Both the position numbers and the translations under genes were made by a program. Below are positions 37,597-45,876 of a stretch of DNA of 64,000 nucleotides, in pieces. The stretch lies in NCBI GenBank assembly GCA_035308025.1, contig DATGHL010000018.1:55552-119551 (forward strand), written 5' to 3'. The notes under the pieces are model-generated. The model was not told where the DNA came from. It was given only the letters and a program-made list of their open reading frames with translations, and did not search any database. The stretch's first letter is position 1; each line of letters begins with the position of its first letter. This stretch comes from Candidatus Binataceae bacterium. GTDB taxonomy: Bacteria; Desulfobacterota; Binatia; Binatales; Binataceae.

Positions 37597-38240
37597 AGCC
37601 GCCTCGCGGCCTCACTCAAGCAAACGTGCTCGGCCCTCGATGAGAGGGTTGTCGTTTTGCCGCCGATCTCAGCAGCAAATTGAGCGGCGAACCGCTTCGG
37701 ATAGCGTCTGCTGAAAATGAAGCCAAACATCATAGCGATCCCCGGAACAATCAACCCAAGCATTAGAGTATGCCCGACGTCGAGCGAGATAGCCCCGAGC
37801 GTCGCGCAGGCCGTGAAAATAATCGCCCACACCTGAGTCATCCGCACATTCATGTGTTGAAAGACCGGAGTCTCCCAAACTTCGTGAGGCGCGCGCTCGC
37901 GCGCGTACTGCAACGTGAAGGGAAAGCCCAGTATCAGGGTAGCCCAAGCCACTGCGGCAAAGATGCCCCATACCATCAGAAGATGGTAGTGGGTGATAAA
38001 GCGCGCTCCGCCGGCCAGCACGACCAGCACCACGCCCCCGAAATATACAAGTGAAGTACAGTCCATCGTCTTTACGGCGCCGCGTCGATACTGCATCGCG
38101 ATGATCCCCGCGGCGAGCGCGAAGCAGATCAACCCGGCCCTAAGTAGTTGCCCCTCTTCGGCGAGGACGCCGTAAACCGCCCATAGGACAATCCCCAGGT
38201 TCGACCATACTCCGGCGTTGCCTGACACAGCCTTGCTCAT
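37593..38240 (-). CDS. six-TM membrane protein between CoA-transferase subunits
   Basis: A protein of 215 residues with about six hydrophobic helices: near 12-27, 33-49, 63-80, 85-107, 134-152 and 157-174. His/Tyr residues (RFITHYHLLMVWG) and a conserved-looking PVFQHMNVRMTQVWAIIF segment stand out. The architecture resembles DUF-type intramembrane sensors or intracellular septation proteins, but I do not recognise the family. It lies 6 nt after the alpha-like subunit gene and overlaps the beta-like gene by 4 nt, so expression must be tightly coupled to the enzyme. It might recruit the complex to the membrane or carry its substrate. Confidence 0.75.
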   Translation of the reverse strand: MSKAVSGNAGVWSNLGIVLWAVYGVLAEEGQLLRAGLICFALAAGIIAMQYRRGAVKTMDCTSLVYFGGVVLVVLAGGARFITHYHLLMVWGIFAAVAWATLILGFPFTLQYARERAPHEVWETPVFQHMNVRMTQVWAIIFTACATLGAISLDVGHTLMLGLIVPGIAMMFGFIFSRRYPKRFAAQFAAEIGGKTTTLSSRAEHVCLSEAARRL

Positions 38241-38246
38241 GATCGA

Positions 38247-39125
38247 TCAATACTCGTGGAGCGTAAGCAGCCGCTTGATGCCGATTCTTTCGAGATAGTC
38301 GCCATGCGTTGCCGGTTCCCGGCAATAGCGGTCCAGGTAATGTTCGAGCGCTTGCGCGTCGCCGCGAGCGGCGGTCGCCGCCGCATCGTTATACTCGCGC
38401 AGATGGTCGTTGTCCTGGACATAATAGCCGCGCGAATAGAAGGGATGCGCGCCAAAGGGTGCGCGCACGATGCCGTCGGCCGCAGCTATCGTCGTCTTCC
38501 ACGGGTCGGCGCGAACTTCCTCGTTGGAGATAACCTTTTCGACCTGGACGAGCGAGCGGTCCGCCGCGCGATACATGAAGAGATCGATCCAGCCCGGACC
38601 GCCGATATGTTGCACATTGCCATAGGCATCGGCATGCGCCGCGTGCAGGAGCGCGACGTCCGGCTTGATCGGCGGAACGGCAATCAGGGTTTCGCCGCGA
38701 ATCGGATCCTGAAAGATTTTCAGGTTCGGATTTACCTCAGGCAGCGAGGTTCCGACGCCACCGCGCCACGGTAGAAAGGGCAGCGACTGCGCCGCCGCCT
38801 GCAGACCTGCGCAGAGGATTCCCTCCTCGCATTCCCAGACCTCGATCGCGCCGCGCTCGGCCGCGTGTCGAAAGGCCGGCGTCACCGGATTGCCGAATCC
38901 GCCGCCCGCGTAATAGCTGACTACCTTGCGCACGCATCCCGCAGCTATCAGCAGGTCGAGCGAAAAGCCCGCGTCCACCACCGTCAGGTCCCGCACGCCG
39001 CGGCGAATGACGCTCCGCACCAACGCCATCGGCGTAGGCTGGCCGATCGCGATCGTCATCCCGCTCTCGATCCAGTTGGCGGCGTCAGCTTCTTCGATGA
39101 TCCGCTCGCGTCGTTGACTATTCAT
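38247..39125 (-). CDS. CoA-transferase/hydrolase alpha subunit, IpdA-like
   Basis: A protein of 292 residues. WIESGMTIAIGQPTPMALVRSVIRRGVRDLTVVDAG, SYYAGGGFGNPVTPAFRHAAERGAIEVWECEEGIL and LPFLPWRGGVGTSLPEVNP are the alpha-subunit pattern of family I CoA-transferases, closest in style to IpdA. VALLHAAHADAYGNVQHIGGPGWIDLFMYRAADR is the conserved second half. It leads a minus-strand operon with the membrane protein, the IpdB-like subunit and an SDR. It is divergent from the retro-Claisenase gene across 94 nt that must hold both promoters. Confidence 0.86.
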   Translation of the reverse strand: MNSQRRERIIEEADAANWIESGMTIAIGQPTPMALVRSVIRRGVRDLTVVDAGFSLDLLIAAGCVRKVVSYYAGGGFGNPVTPAFRHAAERGAIEVWECEEGILCAGLQAAAQSLPFLPWRGGVGTSLPEVNPNLKIFQDPIRGETLIAVPPIKPDVALLHAAHADAYGNVQHIGGPGWIDLFMYRAADRSLVQVEKVISNEEVRADPWKTTIAAADGIVRAPFGAHPFYSRGYYVQDNDHLREYNDAAATAARGDAQALEHYLDRYCREPATHGDYLERIGIKRLLTLHEY

Positions 39126-39219
39126 ACGGCCTTCCGCGCCACGCCTATCGTTGGCGATCCTTGCCCGAGGTTAGTACACTCGCGCTCAAGAGTCCCAGCG
39201 CACCGGGGAGGCCACCACG

Positions 39220-40035
39220 ATGGCAATGTTCAAGTTCGAGGATTATCGCAACCGTTACGGGACAATCAAAATGGAGCGCGAAGACGGCATCCTGCAGATG
39301 ACGCTGCATACGCAGGGCGCCGAGCTCAAATGGGGCATGCAGCCGCACGAGGAGCTGTCTTACGCGTTCAACGATATCGCGCGCGATCACGAGAATCGCT
39401 GCGTGATTATCACCGGCACCGGCAACGCCTTCTGCGCCGAAGCCGACGCCGGCAGCGGCCGCGGCGTGCCGATCAAGGGCACGGGCGAACCGGCGCCGTT
39501 CGGAGTAAGGTCCACGAGCTGGGATCACATCTACAACGATGCGAAATATCTCCTGATGAACCACCTCAACATCGAGGTGCCGATGATCGCCGCGGTCAAC
39601 GGTCCCGCGCTGATTCATGCGGAACTCGCCGTCCTGTGCGACATCGTGATCGCAACCGAGAACACCGAGTTTCAGGACGCACCGCATTTCCCCAACGGCG
39701 TCGTACCGGGTGATGGTGTGCACGTGGTCTGGCCGCTCGTGCTGGGTCCGAATCGCGGCCGCTATTTCCTGCTGACCGGGCAGAAGTTATCGGCGCAGCA
39801 GGCGCTCGATTTGGGCGTCGTCAGCGAGGTGATGCCGCGCGACAAACTTATCGCGCGCGCATGGGAGCTGGCGCGATTGATCACCGCGCGGCCCAGCCTG
39901 TCGATCCGCTACGCGCGAGTCGCAATCACACAGAATCTCAAGAAGCTGATGCTCGAGAATCTGGGTTACGGCCTCGCGCTCGAGGGGCTTGGGGCCGTGC
40001 AGTCATTTCCTGGCGCACGGGGACCCAAAAAGTAA
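39220..40035 (+). CDS. 6-oxocamphor-hydrolase-like crotonase (retro-Claisenase)
   Basis: A 271-residue crotonase-fold protein. Its blocks [80 protein letters not shown] and [22 protein letters not shown] match 6-oxocamphor hydrolase rather than ordinary enoyl-CoA hydratases. His133, His156, Asp165 and Glu255 reproduce exactly the spacing of the known catalytic His122, His145, Asp154 and Glu244 (numbers from memory), and His43 is a candidate for His45. Such enzymes cleave a C-C bond of cyclic beta-diketones without CoA. GGGGAGG precedes the start. It leads a four-gene operon. Confidence 0.88.
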   Translation: MAMFKFEDYRNRYGTIKMEREDGILQMTLHTQGAELKWGMQPHEELSYAFNDIARDHENRCVIITGTGNAFCAEADAGSGRGVPIKGTGEPAPFGVRSTSWDHIYNDAKYLLMNHLNIEVPMIAAVNGPALIHAELAVLCDIVIATENTEFQDAPHFPNGVVPGDGVHVVWPLVLGPNRGRYFLLTGQKLSAQQALDLGVVSEVMPRDKLIARAWELARLITARPSLSIRYARVAITQNLKKLMLENLGYGLALEGLGAVQSFPGARGPKK

Positions 40036-40130
40036 TCGGCGCAGGGTTGGTCATTGACGATTGAAAACGCAATAATCGCGTAAGCAGTCCCGCCCGCGTA
40101 GGCTCTGGGCGTGCGCAAAGAGGAGATCGA

Positions 40131-41234
40131 ATGAAGCTCGGAATGTTTCTGATGCCGTCCCATCCGCCGGAGCGCAGCCTCAAGGCGGGGCAGGATTACG
40201 ACCTCGAAGTGATCAAGGCGGGCGACGAGCTCGGCTACTCCGAGGCCTGGATCGGCGAGCACTTCACCGCGCCGTGGGAGCCCAATCCTTCGCCCGATTT
40301 GCTGATCGCGCAGGCGCTGATGCAGACGCAGCGAATCGTGCTGGCGCCGGGCGCGCATCTGCTGCCGTATCATCATCCGGCGGAGCTCGCCTGCCGCGTC
40401 GCCTTCATGGACCATCTGGCGCAGGGCCGCTATATGTTCGGGATCGGCGCGAGCGGACTGCCGAGCGACTGGCAGCTTTTCTGCGTGGACGGATTTAAGG
40501 GCGAGACGCGCGAGATGACGCGCGAGGCGCTCGACATGATACTCAATATCTGGGCGAGCGACGGCGGCTATCAGCATACCGGCAAGTACTGGAAGGTTGA
40601 CGTGCCGCGACCGATGATGCGCACGCTGAAGCATCACATCAAGCCGTTTCAGCAGCCGCATCCGCCGATCGGGATCGCCGGCTTCAGTCCTAATTCCGAC
40701 ACGCTCAAGTTGGCCGGCGAACGCGGGTTCATTCCGCTGAGTCTGAACCTCAGTACTGCCTATTGCGCCTCCCACTGGGACGCCGTACTCGAAGGCGCGA
40801 AGCGCACCGGTCTCAACCCCGATCGCAGCGTCTGGCGGATCGTGCGCGAGATCTTCGTCGCGGATACCGACGACGAAGCCTATCGTCATTGTGTCAAAGG
40901 CATGATGGGACGCATGATGAGTGAGTATCTGTTGCCGCTCTTCAACGATTTTCAATTCACCCCGCTGCTGAAGGACGATCCGAAGATTCCCGACTCTGAC
41001 GTCACGCCGGAGTATCTGGCGCATCACGGATGGCTGGTCGGCTCGGTGGCGACAGTCAAGAAGAAGCTGGGCGCGATGATTGATCAGGTGGGCGGATTCG
41101 GCACGCTCCTGCACTTTGTCTTCGATTACGCTGACAATCCGCAGCCCTGGTTCAAATCGATGCGCCTGATGGCGGAGGAAGTAATGCCGCACTTTGCTGA
41201 GCGCACGCGCAACGGCGTCGCGGCTCACGCCTGA
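40131..41234 (+). CDS. LLM-class monooxygenase, limonene 1,2-monooxygenase-like
   Basis: A 367-residue luciferase-like flavoprotein. MKLGMFLMPSHPPERS, GYSEAWIGEHFTAPWEPNPSPDLLIAQALMQT, LAPGAHLLPYHHPAELACRVAFMDHLAQGR, GIGASGLPSDWQLF, and the C-terminal HGWLVGSVATVKKKLGAM ... FGTLLHFVFDYADNPQPWFKSMRLMAEEVMP resemble the LimB type that epoxidises limonene with FMNH2. AGGAGATCGA precedes ATG 40131. It needs a flavin reductase that is not encoded nearby. With the retro-Claisenase next to it, oxygenation of a cyclic terpenoid or ketone is likely. Confidence 0.86.
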   Translation: MKLGMFLMPSHPPERSLKAGQDYDLEVIKAGDELGYSEAWIGEHFTAPWEPNPSPDLLIAQALMQTQRIVLAPGAHLLPYHHPAELACRVAFMDHLAQGRYMFGIGASGLPSDWQLFCVDGFKGETREMTREALDMILNIWASDGGYQHTGKYWKVDVPRPMMRTLKHHIKPFQQPHPPIGIAGFSPNSDTLKLAGERGFIPLSLNLSTAYCASHWDAVLEGAKRTGLNPDRSVWRIVREIFVADTDDEAYRHCVKGMMGRMMSEYLLPLFNDFQFTPLLKDDPKIPDSDVTPEYLAHHGWLVGSVATVKKKLGAMIDQVGGFGTLLHFVFDYADNPQPWFKSMRLMAEEVMPHFAERTRNGVAAHA

Positions 41235-41243
41235 GTCCAACTT

Positions 41244-42416
41244 ATGAGTGAATATACTGTCAAGGACAAGGTAGCGATCGTCGGCGTCAGCGAAACCAAA
41301 TACTACAAACGCGGACAGGCGCCGATTAGTGAGTTTCGGCTCGCTTGCGAGGCGATTATCAAAGCCGCGGATGACGCCGGTATCGACGTGCGAGACATCG
41401 ACGGCATCTCCGGCTATGCCGACGATCGCAACGACGCCTCGCGCCTGGCTACCGCACTAGGGCTGAAACATCTGGCCTTTGCCGGCATGGTCTGGGGCGG
41501 CGGCGGTGGCGGCGGCTCGGGCGCCGTCGGCAATGCGGCGGCTGCCGTCAACGCCGGATACTCAAAGTACTGCGTGGTCTTTCGCGCGCTCGCGCAGGGT
41601 CAGTTCGGCCGCTTCGGCCAGGCGCCGGTCAGCAACTCGGTCTCCGGCGCTGCGGCCTACACCGCGCCGTATGGCCTCTACGTACCGGCCCAGTGGGTCG
41701 CACTGCGGACGCGGCGTTTCATGCATGATTACGGAATCAATCAGGAGCCGCTCGCGGCAGTGGCGTTGGCCGATTATTATCACGCGCAGTTCAATCCGCG
41801 CGCCGTGATGTATGGGCATCCGCTGACTCGCGAGCAATATGATAAGTCACGCTGGATTTCTGAGCCTTTCCATCTTTATGACTGCTGTATGGAGAATGAT
41901 GGCTCTGCCGCGTTGATACTCACTACGGCGGAGCGCGCGCGCGATGCGAAAAAGAAGCCGGCCTATATAATGGCGGCGGCGCAGGGTTCGAACTATCGGC
42001 ATAACGCCGGGGTTGAGAATTCAGCCGACTATTCCTCCTCGAATTTCAAGACGCTCGCGCCGCGCCTGTTCGAGATGGCGGGAATTACGGCGAAAGATGT
42101 TGATTGCGCGCAAATCTACGAGCACTTCAGCGGTGCGGTTATGATCAGCCTGGTCGAGCACGGCTTCTGCCGGCCGGAAGAGGTGATGGAGTTCGTCACC
42201 TTCGAGAATATCACCGCTCCCAAAGGTAAATTGCCGGTGAATACCAGTGGCGGAAATATCGCCGAGTGCTATATGCACGGTCTCGAACTGGTAAACGAGG
42301 CGGTGCGGCAAGTGCGCGGCGAATCGACTTGCCAGGTGCCGGACTGTAAAATCTCACTGGTCGCGTCCGGCCCAATGGTCTCACCGGTTAGCGATCTTAT
42401 AGTACATAGTATTTAG
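41244..42416 (+). CDS. thiolase-like protein lacking the catalytic cysteine (Ltp2-like)
   Basis: A 390-residue SCP-x-like thiolase fold: VAIVGVSETKYYKRGQAPISEF, DVRDIDGISGYADD, HLYDCCMENDGSAALILTTAERA, DVDCAQIYEHFSGAVMISLVEHGF. The strand-helix junction that normally carries the nucleophile Cys reads MVWGGGGGGGSGAVGNA (about 82-98), and the usual GHPxGASG is NTSGGNIAECYMHG. It therefore cannot act as a normal thiolase. Proteins of this kind (Ltp2, DitF) pair with a DUF35 protein to perform retro-aldol cleavage in steroid or diterpene side-chain degradation; such a partner gene follows. The glycine run is unusual. Confidence 0.85.
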   Translation: MSEYTVKDKVAIVGVSETKYYKRGQAPISEFRLACEAIIKAADDAGIDVRDIDGISGYADDRNDASRLATALGLKHLAFAGMVWGGGGGGGSGAVGNAAAAVNAGYSKYCVVFRALAQGQFGRFGQAPVSNSVSGAAAYTAPYGLYVPAQWVALRTRRFMHDYGINQEPLAAVALADYYHAQFNPRAVMYGHPLTREQYDKSRWISEPFHLYDCCMENDGSAALILTTAERARDAKKKPAYIMAAAQGSNYRHNAGVENSADYSSSNFKTLAPRLFEMAGITAKDVDCAQIYEHFSGAVMISLVEHGFCRPEEVMEFVTFENITAPKGKLPVNTSGGNIAECYMHGLELVNEAVRQVRGESTCQVPDCKISLVASGPMVSPVSDLIVHSI

Positions 42417-42448
42417 TTTTCTGTCCCTTTCGTTATTTTGAGAGAGAG

Positions 42449-42477
42449 CGGCGCATCGGCTATTAGCCGATGCGCCG
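42449..42477 (+). promoter_or_regulatory. strong palindrome between thiolase-like and DUF35 genes
   Basis: CGGCGCATCGGC and GCCGATGCGCCG pair perfectly around TATTA. The stem ends 15 nt before the DUF35 start and borders its GAGGA ribosome site, with no T-run. It could stabilise the upstream mRNA segment, set a different protein ratio for the two partners, or be an operator. Confidence 0.6.
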
Positions 42478-42492
42478 GCGAGGATTCCAGAA

Positions 42493-42933
42493 ATGGCTGC
42501 AGACAAGAAATACTACTTGCCCGAGGGATTGCCGACACCGAAGCCGCAGCGCAGCGGCCTCGACAAGGAATACTGGGAAGCGACGAAGCGGCATGAGCTG
42601 GTCGTCCAGTCGTGCAACAGTTGTGGCGCCGTCCAGTGGGGTCCGGAGTGGATTTGCCATAAATGCCACTCGGCCGAGATGGGTTGGCAAAAAGTCTCAG
42701 GGCGCGGCCGGCTCTTTAGCTGGACGCGATCGTGGAACCCGGTGCATCCGGCGCTGCGCGAGGCCTGCCCATATATCGTGGTGGTCGTGCAGCTTCCCGA
42801 CGCCGGCAACGTCCGCATGGTGGGCAACCTGCTCGGCGATCCCAAAATCGATCCGCCGTTCGACGCCGAGGTCGAAGCTGTCTTCGAGGACCATCCCGAC
42901 GCGACGCTTGTGCAATGGCGGTTAACCAAGTAG
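42493..42933 (+). CDS. DUF35 OB-fold/zinc-ribbon protein
   Basis: A protein of 146 residues. Helical start (LDKEYWEATKRHELVVQSC), zinc ribbon with Cys41, 44, 55 and 58 (CNSCGAVQWGPEWICHKC), then an OB fold (GRGRLFSWTRSWNPVHPALREACPYIVVVVQLPDAGNVRMVGNLL). DUF35 proteins hold acyl-CoA substrates for thiolase-like partners; ChsH2-DUF35 and Ltp2 are the best-known pair. The thiolase-like gene directly upstream is the obvious partner. GAGGA lies before the ATG. Confidence 0.9.
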   Translation: MAADKKYYLPEGLPTPKPQRSGLDKEYWEATKRHELVVQSCNSCGAVQWGPEWICHKCHSAEMGWQKVSGRGRLFSWTRSWNPVHPALREACPYIVVVVQLPDAGNVRMVGNLLGDPKIDPPFDAEVEAVFEDHPDATLVQWRLTK

Positions 42934-42959
42934 CCGCAGCTATAATCGACTCAAATGTA

Positions 42960-42990
42960 GAGCGGCAGGCGATCCGATCGCCTGCCGCTC
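42960..42990. terminator. hairpin at convergent gene ends
   Basis: GAGCGGCAGGCGAT and ATCGCCTGCCGCTC form a perfect 14-bp stem with loop CCG, between the 3' end of the DUF35 gene and the 3' end of the minus-strand LLM gene. Neither side has a long T-run, so termination by this alone is uncertain. It may serve both strands as a 3' stability element. Confidence 0.6.
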
Positions 42991-43015
42991 TCGCATTGAT
43001 GGAAATGTTGAACGC

Positions 43016-44410
43016 TTACACGCGCATCGCTTCGAGCGATACCAGCTCCTCGCGCTTGGTGCCCGCGACGTGCGGCCGCGACCCCGGCGCCCGCTCGAAT
43101 TGATCGACGATTCCCAGTTCCTTGCCAATCTCACGCAAGGCCGGCAGCACTTCCTGACCGAGTAGGCGGATGCTGGTCATCCGATCCTCGAAACTGACCG
43201 GACCTTGGCTCTGGAAAACGCCGAAGGTGCCCGGACGCAGCGTTTCGAAGATCTTGCGAATCTTCGGAATGACCGTCTTCGGCGTGCCCGCGATGATCTG
43301 CAAGCCGTCCACCGCCTTGGGATAGGCCTTGTAGATTGCGGCCTTCGCTTCCTCGATCGTCGCCTCGCCGCGCGCGAGCCGGCGGCGCGTGCTGTCCGCC
43401 ACCTGCTGCAACGTGCCATTGCCCGAACTGTCCTTGGTCGGCGCGCTCTCCTTCGAGCGACCGAGCTGTTCGGCGCTGACGCCGAGGAAGCCGCCCGAGC
43501 CGGATGTCATCGTCCGCGCGAGGCGCCTCGTCGCCTCCTTGGAGTTGTAGCCCGGCGGCAGCGTGTGCTCGGGACGCGAAAACGCCCCCTGCCCGCCGCC
43601 GTACAGATGCGCCTTGCCCAACTCCTCAGCCTTCTCTTCGGTCTCCGCCACCACGACGTGTTGCAGATAGCCGAAGTTCTCCGAGCCTGCCTGGTAGCCG
43701 AGCTGCGCCGCCGTGTCGCCGTAGATGTTCCACAACTCGGCCGTTGCCGACAGCGCTGTCCCCAAACCGAGGTACGGGTACTTGTGCTCGGCGCACCACA
43801 CCACCGTCTCGGGGCTCAGCACGCCCGGGATCATGATCGGTGGAATTGGCTTCTGATACGGCGTCACCCACGGATTGATGAAGCGGTAATTGAAGTGCTT
43901 ACCCTCCCAGCGGAACGGACCCGGACGCGTCCACGCCGCGATAATTAGGTCGTGCGCCTCGTTGAAGTACTCGCGATTGTAGGCCGGGTTGGCATTATTG
44001 AAGATCTGCTCGCTGCCCGCGCCGCGCACCCATCCGGGGGTAAGCCGTCCGCGCGAGATACAATCGATCGTGGCGAGCTCCTCGGCCACGCGCAGCGGAT
44101 TCTTGAAGGTCGGCAGCGGATTGCCGAGCAATACGATGCGCGCCCGCTTCGTGATCCGCGCCAGGATCGAGGCCTCGACGTTCATCACGGCGCCCATGCA
44201 GAAGGGCGTCCCATGATGCTCGTTCAGCATGATTGCGTCGAAGCCGACATCCTCGGCATAGACCATCTCGTCGAGATATTCGTTATACAGCCGCGATCCG
44301 ACTTCGCGATCGAAGAACTTGTTCGAAAGCCCGAAGTAGGCGCGATTTTTGATCAATTCATCTTCGGAAAGGTCGCGATAAGGACGTTCGGTAAAATACA
44401 TCAATTGCAT
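43016..44410 (-). CDS. LLM-class flavin-dependent monooxygenase (long form)
   Basis: A protein of 464 residues, longer than most luciferase-like enzymes. MQLMYFTERPYRDLSEDE, GFDAIMLNEHHGTPFCMGAVMNVEASILARITKRARIVLLGNPLP, and GWVRGAGSEQIFNNANPAYNREYFNEAHDLIIAAW show the barrel with its EHH motif. An extended middle (ENFGYLQHVVVAETEEKAEELGKAHLYGG) and a C-terminal GTPKTVIPKIRKIFETLRPGTFGVF follow. A near-twin lies upstream at 44450-45847. It probably oxygenates a hydrophobic substrate with reduced flavin. It is the last gene of a minus-strand operon with an alpha/beta hydrolase and a class III CoA-transferase. Confidence 0.87.
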   Translation of the reverse strand: MQLMYFTERPYRDLSEDELIKNRAYFGLSNKFFDREVGSRLYNEYLDEMVYAEDVGFDAIMLNEHHGTPFCMGAVMNVEASILARITKRARIVLLGNPLPTFKNPLRVAEELATIDCISRGRLTPGWVRGAGSEQIFNNANPAYNREYFNEAHDLIIAAWTRPGPFRWEGKHFNYRFINPWVTPYQKPIPPIMIPGVLSPETVVWCAEHKYPYLGLGTALSATAELWNIYGDTAAQLGYQAGSENFGYLQHVVVAETEEKAEELGKAHLYGGGQGAFSRPEHTLPPGYNSKEATRRLARTMTSGSGGFLGVSAEQLGRSKESAPTKDSSGNGTLQQVADSTRRRLARGEATIEEAKAAIYKAYPKAVDGLQIIAGTPKTVIPKIRKIFETLRPGTFGVFQSQGPVSFEDRMTSIRLLGQEVLPALREIGKELGIVDQFERAPGSRPHVAGTKREELVSLEAMRV

Positions 44411-44449
44411 GACTTATCTCCTCTGCTTCTCAGGCATCAGCTGTCGCCG

Positions 44450-45847
44450 CTAGACGCGGACCGAGTCGTCGCGCTTCGGCGCGCGCTTGAGCGCTTCGAG
44501 GTCCACCAGCGAATCGCGCTTGGTCCCGGGCGTGTACGGCCGTGATCCGGGCGCCACCTCGAAGGGATCCTTGATGCCAAGTTCCTTTGCCATATCGCGC
44601 ATCGCGGGCAGCACCTCCTGGCCGAGCAGGCGCACGTTGTTCAGCCGATCTTTTTCTGAGACCGGGCCCTGGATGGTGAACATGCCGAAGATGCCCGGGC
44701 GCAGCGTCTCCATGATCAACCGCAGCTTGGGCATCACCGACTTCGGGGTCCCGATGACGATCTGCAGGCCATCCTGCGCCTTCTGATAATTGGCGTAGAT
44801 CTTGGCTTTGGCTTCCTCGATAGAAACCTCGCCGCGCGCCAGCCGAGCTCGCGTGTTGCCTTTTTCCTTGTGCAGATCCTCAGTCGCAGCGCGGTCGGAT
44901 TCTGCGAGTTTCTCACTCGTGATGCCGAGGAAACCATAATCAGTCTGCTGCCGCGCGAGGCGCTTGGTCGCCTCCTTCGAGTTATATCCTGGCGGCAAGG
45001 TCCATTCGGGACGCGAGAAGTTCTGCGCGCCGCCGCCGAATAGCGCGCCTTTACCCAGCTCCTGCGCCTTCTCCTCAGTCTCGGCGACAAAGATCTGTTG
45101 CAGGTAACCGAAGTTCTCGCTGCCGGCTGTATAGCCATTCTGAGCCGCAGTGTCGCCGTAGAGATTCCATAATTCGACGGTCGCGGGCAGCGCCGTGCCG
45201 AGTCCGATATATGGGTAGCGATGCTCCGCGCACCAGATCACGGTCTCCGGGCTGAGCACGCCGGGAATCCAGATCGGCGGGCGCGGCTTCTGATAGGGCA
45301 GCGCCCACGGATTGATGTAGCGGTAGTTGAAGTGCTTGCCCTCCCAGCGGAACGGACCCTCGCGCGTCCAGGCCGCGATAATCAGATCGTGCGCTTCGTT
45401 GAAGTACTCGCGATTGTAGGCCGGGTTGGCGTTGTTGAAGATCTGCTCGCTGCCCGCGCCGCGCACCCATCCGGGCACCAGCCGCCCCTTTGAGATCAAA
45501 TCGATCTCGGCGAGTTCCTCAGCCATCCGCAGCGGATGCTTGATCACTGGCAGCGGATTGCCGAGCAGGACGATGCGCGCCTTTTTCGTAATCCGTGCAA
45601 GGATCGCCGCCTCGACGTTCATCACCGCGCCCATGCAGAACGGCGTCCCATGATGCTCGTTCAGCATGATCGCGTCGAAGCCCATCTCCTCGGCGTAGCA
45701 GGCCTCGTCGAGGTATTCGTTATACAGCTCGGCCCCGACCTTGGGGTCGTAGAATGAATTCGGCACGCCGAAGAAGCTGCGATTCTTGATCACCTCTTCT
45801 TCGGGAACATTTTTGTACGGACGCTCGGTGAAATGCATTATATGCAT
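44450..45847 (-). CDS. LLM-class flavin-dependent monooxygenase (long form, paralogue)
   Basis: A protein of 465 residues sharing long identical blocks with the next gene: NEHHGTPFCMGAVMNVEA, GWVRGAGSEQIFNNANPAYN, EYFNEAHDLIIAAWTR, LPPGYNSKEAT. The main differences are the central loop after residue about 315 and the C-terminus (EALKRAPKRDDSVRV). The pair arose by tandem duplication and may form a heterodimer, as LuxA and LuxB do; that is inference. It lies 30 nt downstream of the alpha/beta hydrolase gene. Confidence 0.87.
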   Translation of the reverse strand: MHIMHFTERPYKNVPEEEVIKNRSFFGVPNSFYDPKVGAELYNEYLDEACYAEEMGFDAIMLNEHHGTPFCMGAVMNVEAAILARITKKARIVLLGNPLPVIKHPLRMAEELAEIDLISKGRLVPGWVRGAGSEQIFNNANPAYNREYFNEAHDLIIAAWTREGPFRWEGKHFNYRYINPWALPYQKPRPPIWIPGVLSPETVIWCAEHRYPYIGLGTALPATVELWNLYGDTAAQNGYTAGSENFGYLQQIFVAETEEKAQELGKGALFGGGAQNFSRPEWTLPPGYNSKEATKRLARQQTDYGFLGITSEKLAESDRAATEDLHKEKGNTRARLARGEVSIEEAKAKIYANYQKAQDGLQIVIGTPKSVMPKLRLIMETLRPGIFGMFTIQGPVSEKDRLNNVRLLGQEVLPAMRDMAKELGIKDPFEVAPGSRPYTPGTKRDSLVDLEALKRAPKRDDSVRV

Positions 45848-45876
45848 GGCTATTGCTCCTTCAGCTCACGCTACTT

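Noticed and set aside
38865..39713. 282-codon plus-strand frame across the IpdA-like start and the crotonase
   Set aside because: It is Arg-rich, antisense to one real gene and out of frame with another, so it is a shadow.
39966..41240. 424-codon minus-strand frame opposite the LimB-like gene
   Set aside because: It is antisense to a clear LLM gene, its His/Arg-rich composition is typical of a shadow frame, and it crosses a gene boundary.
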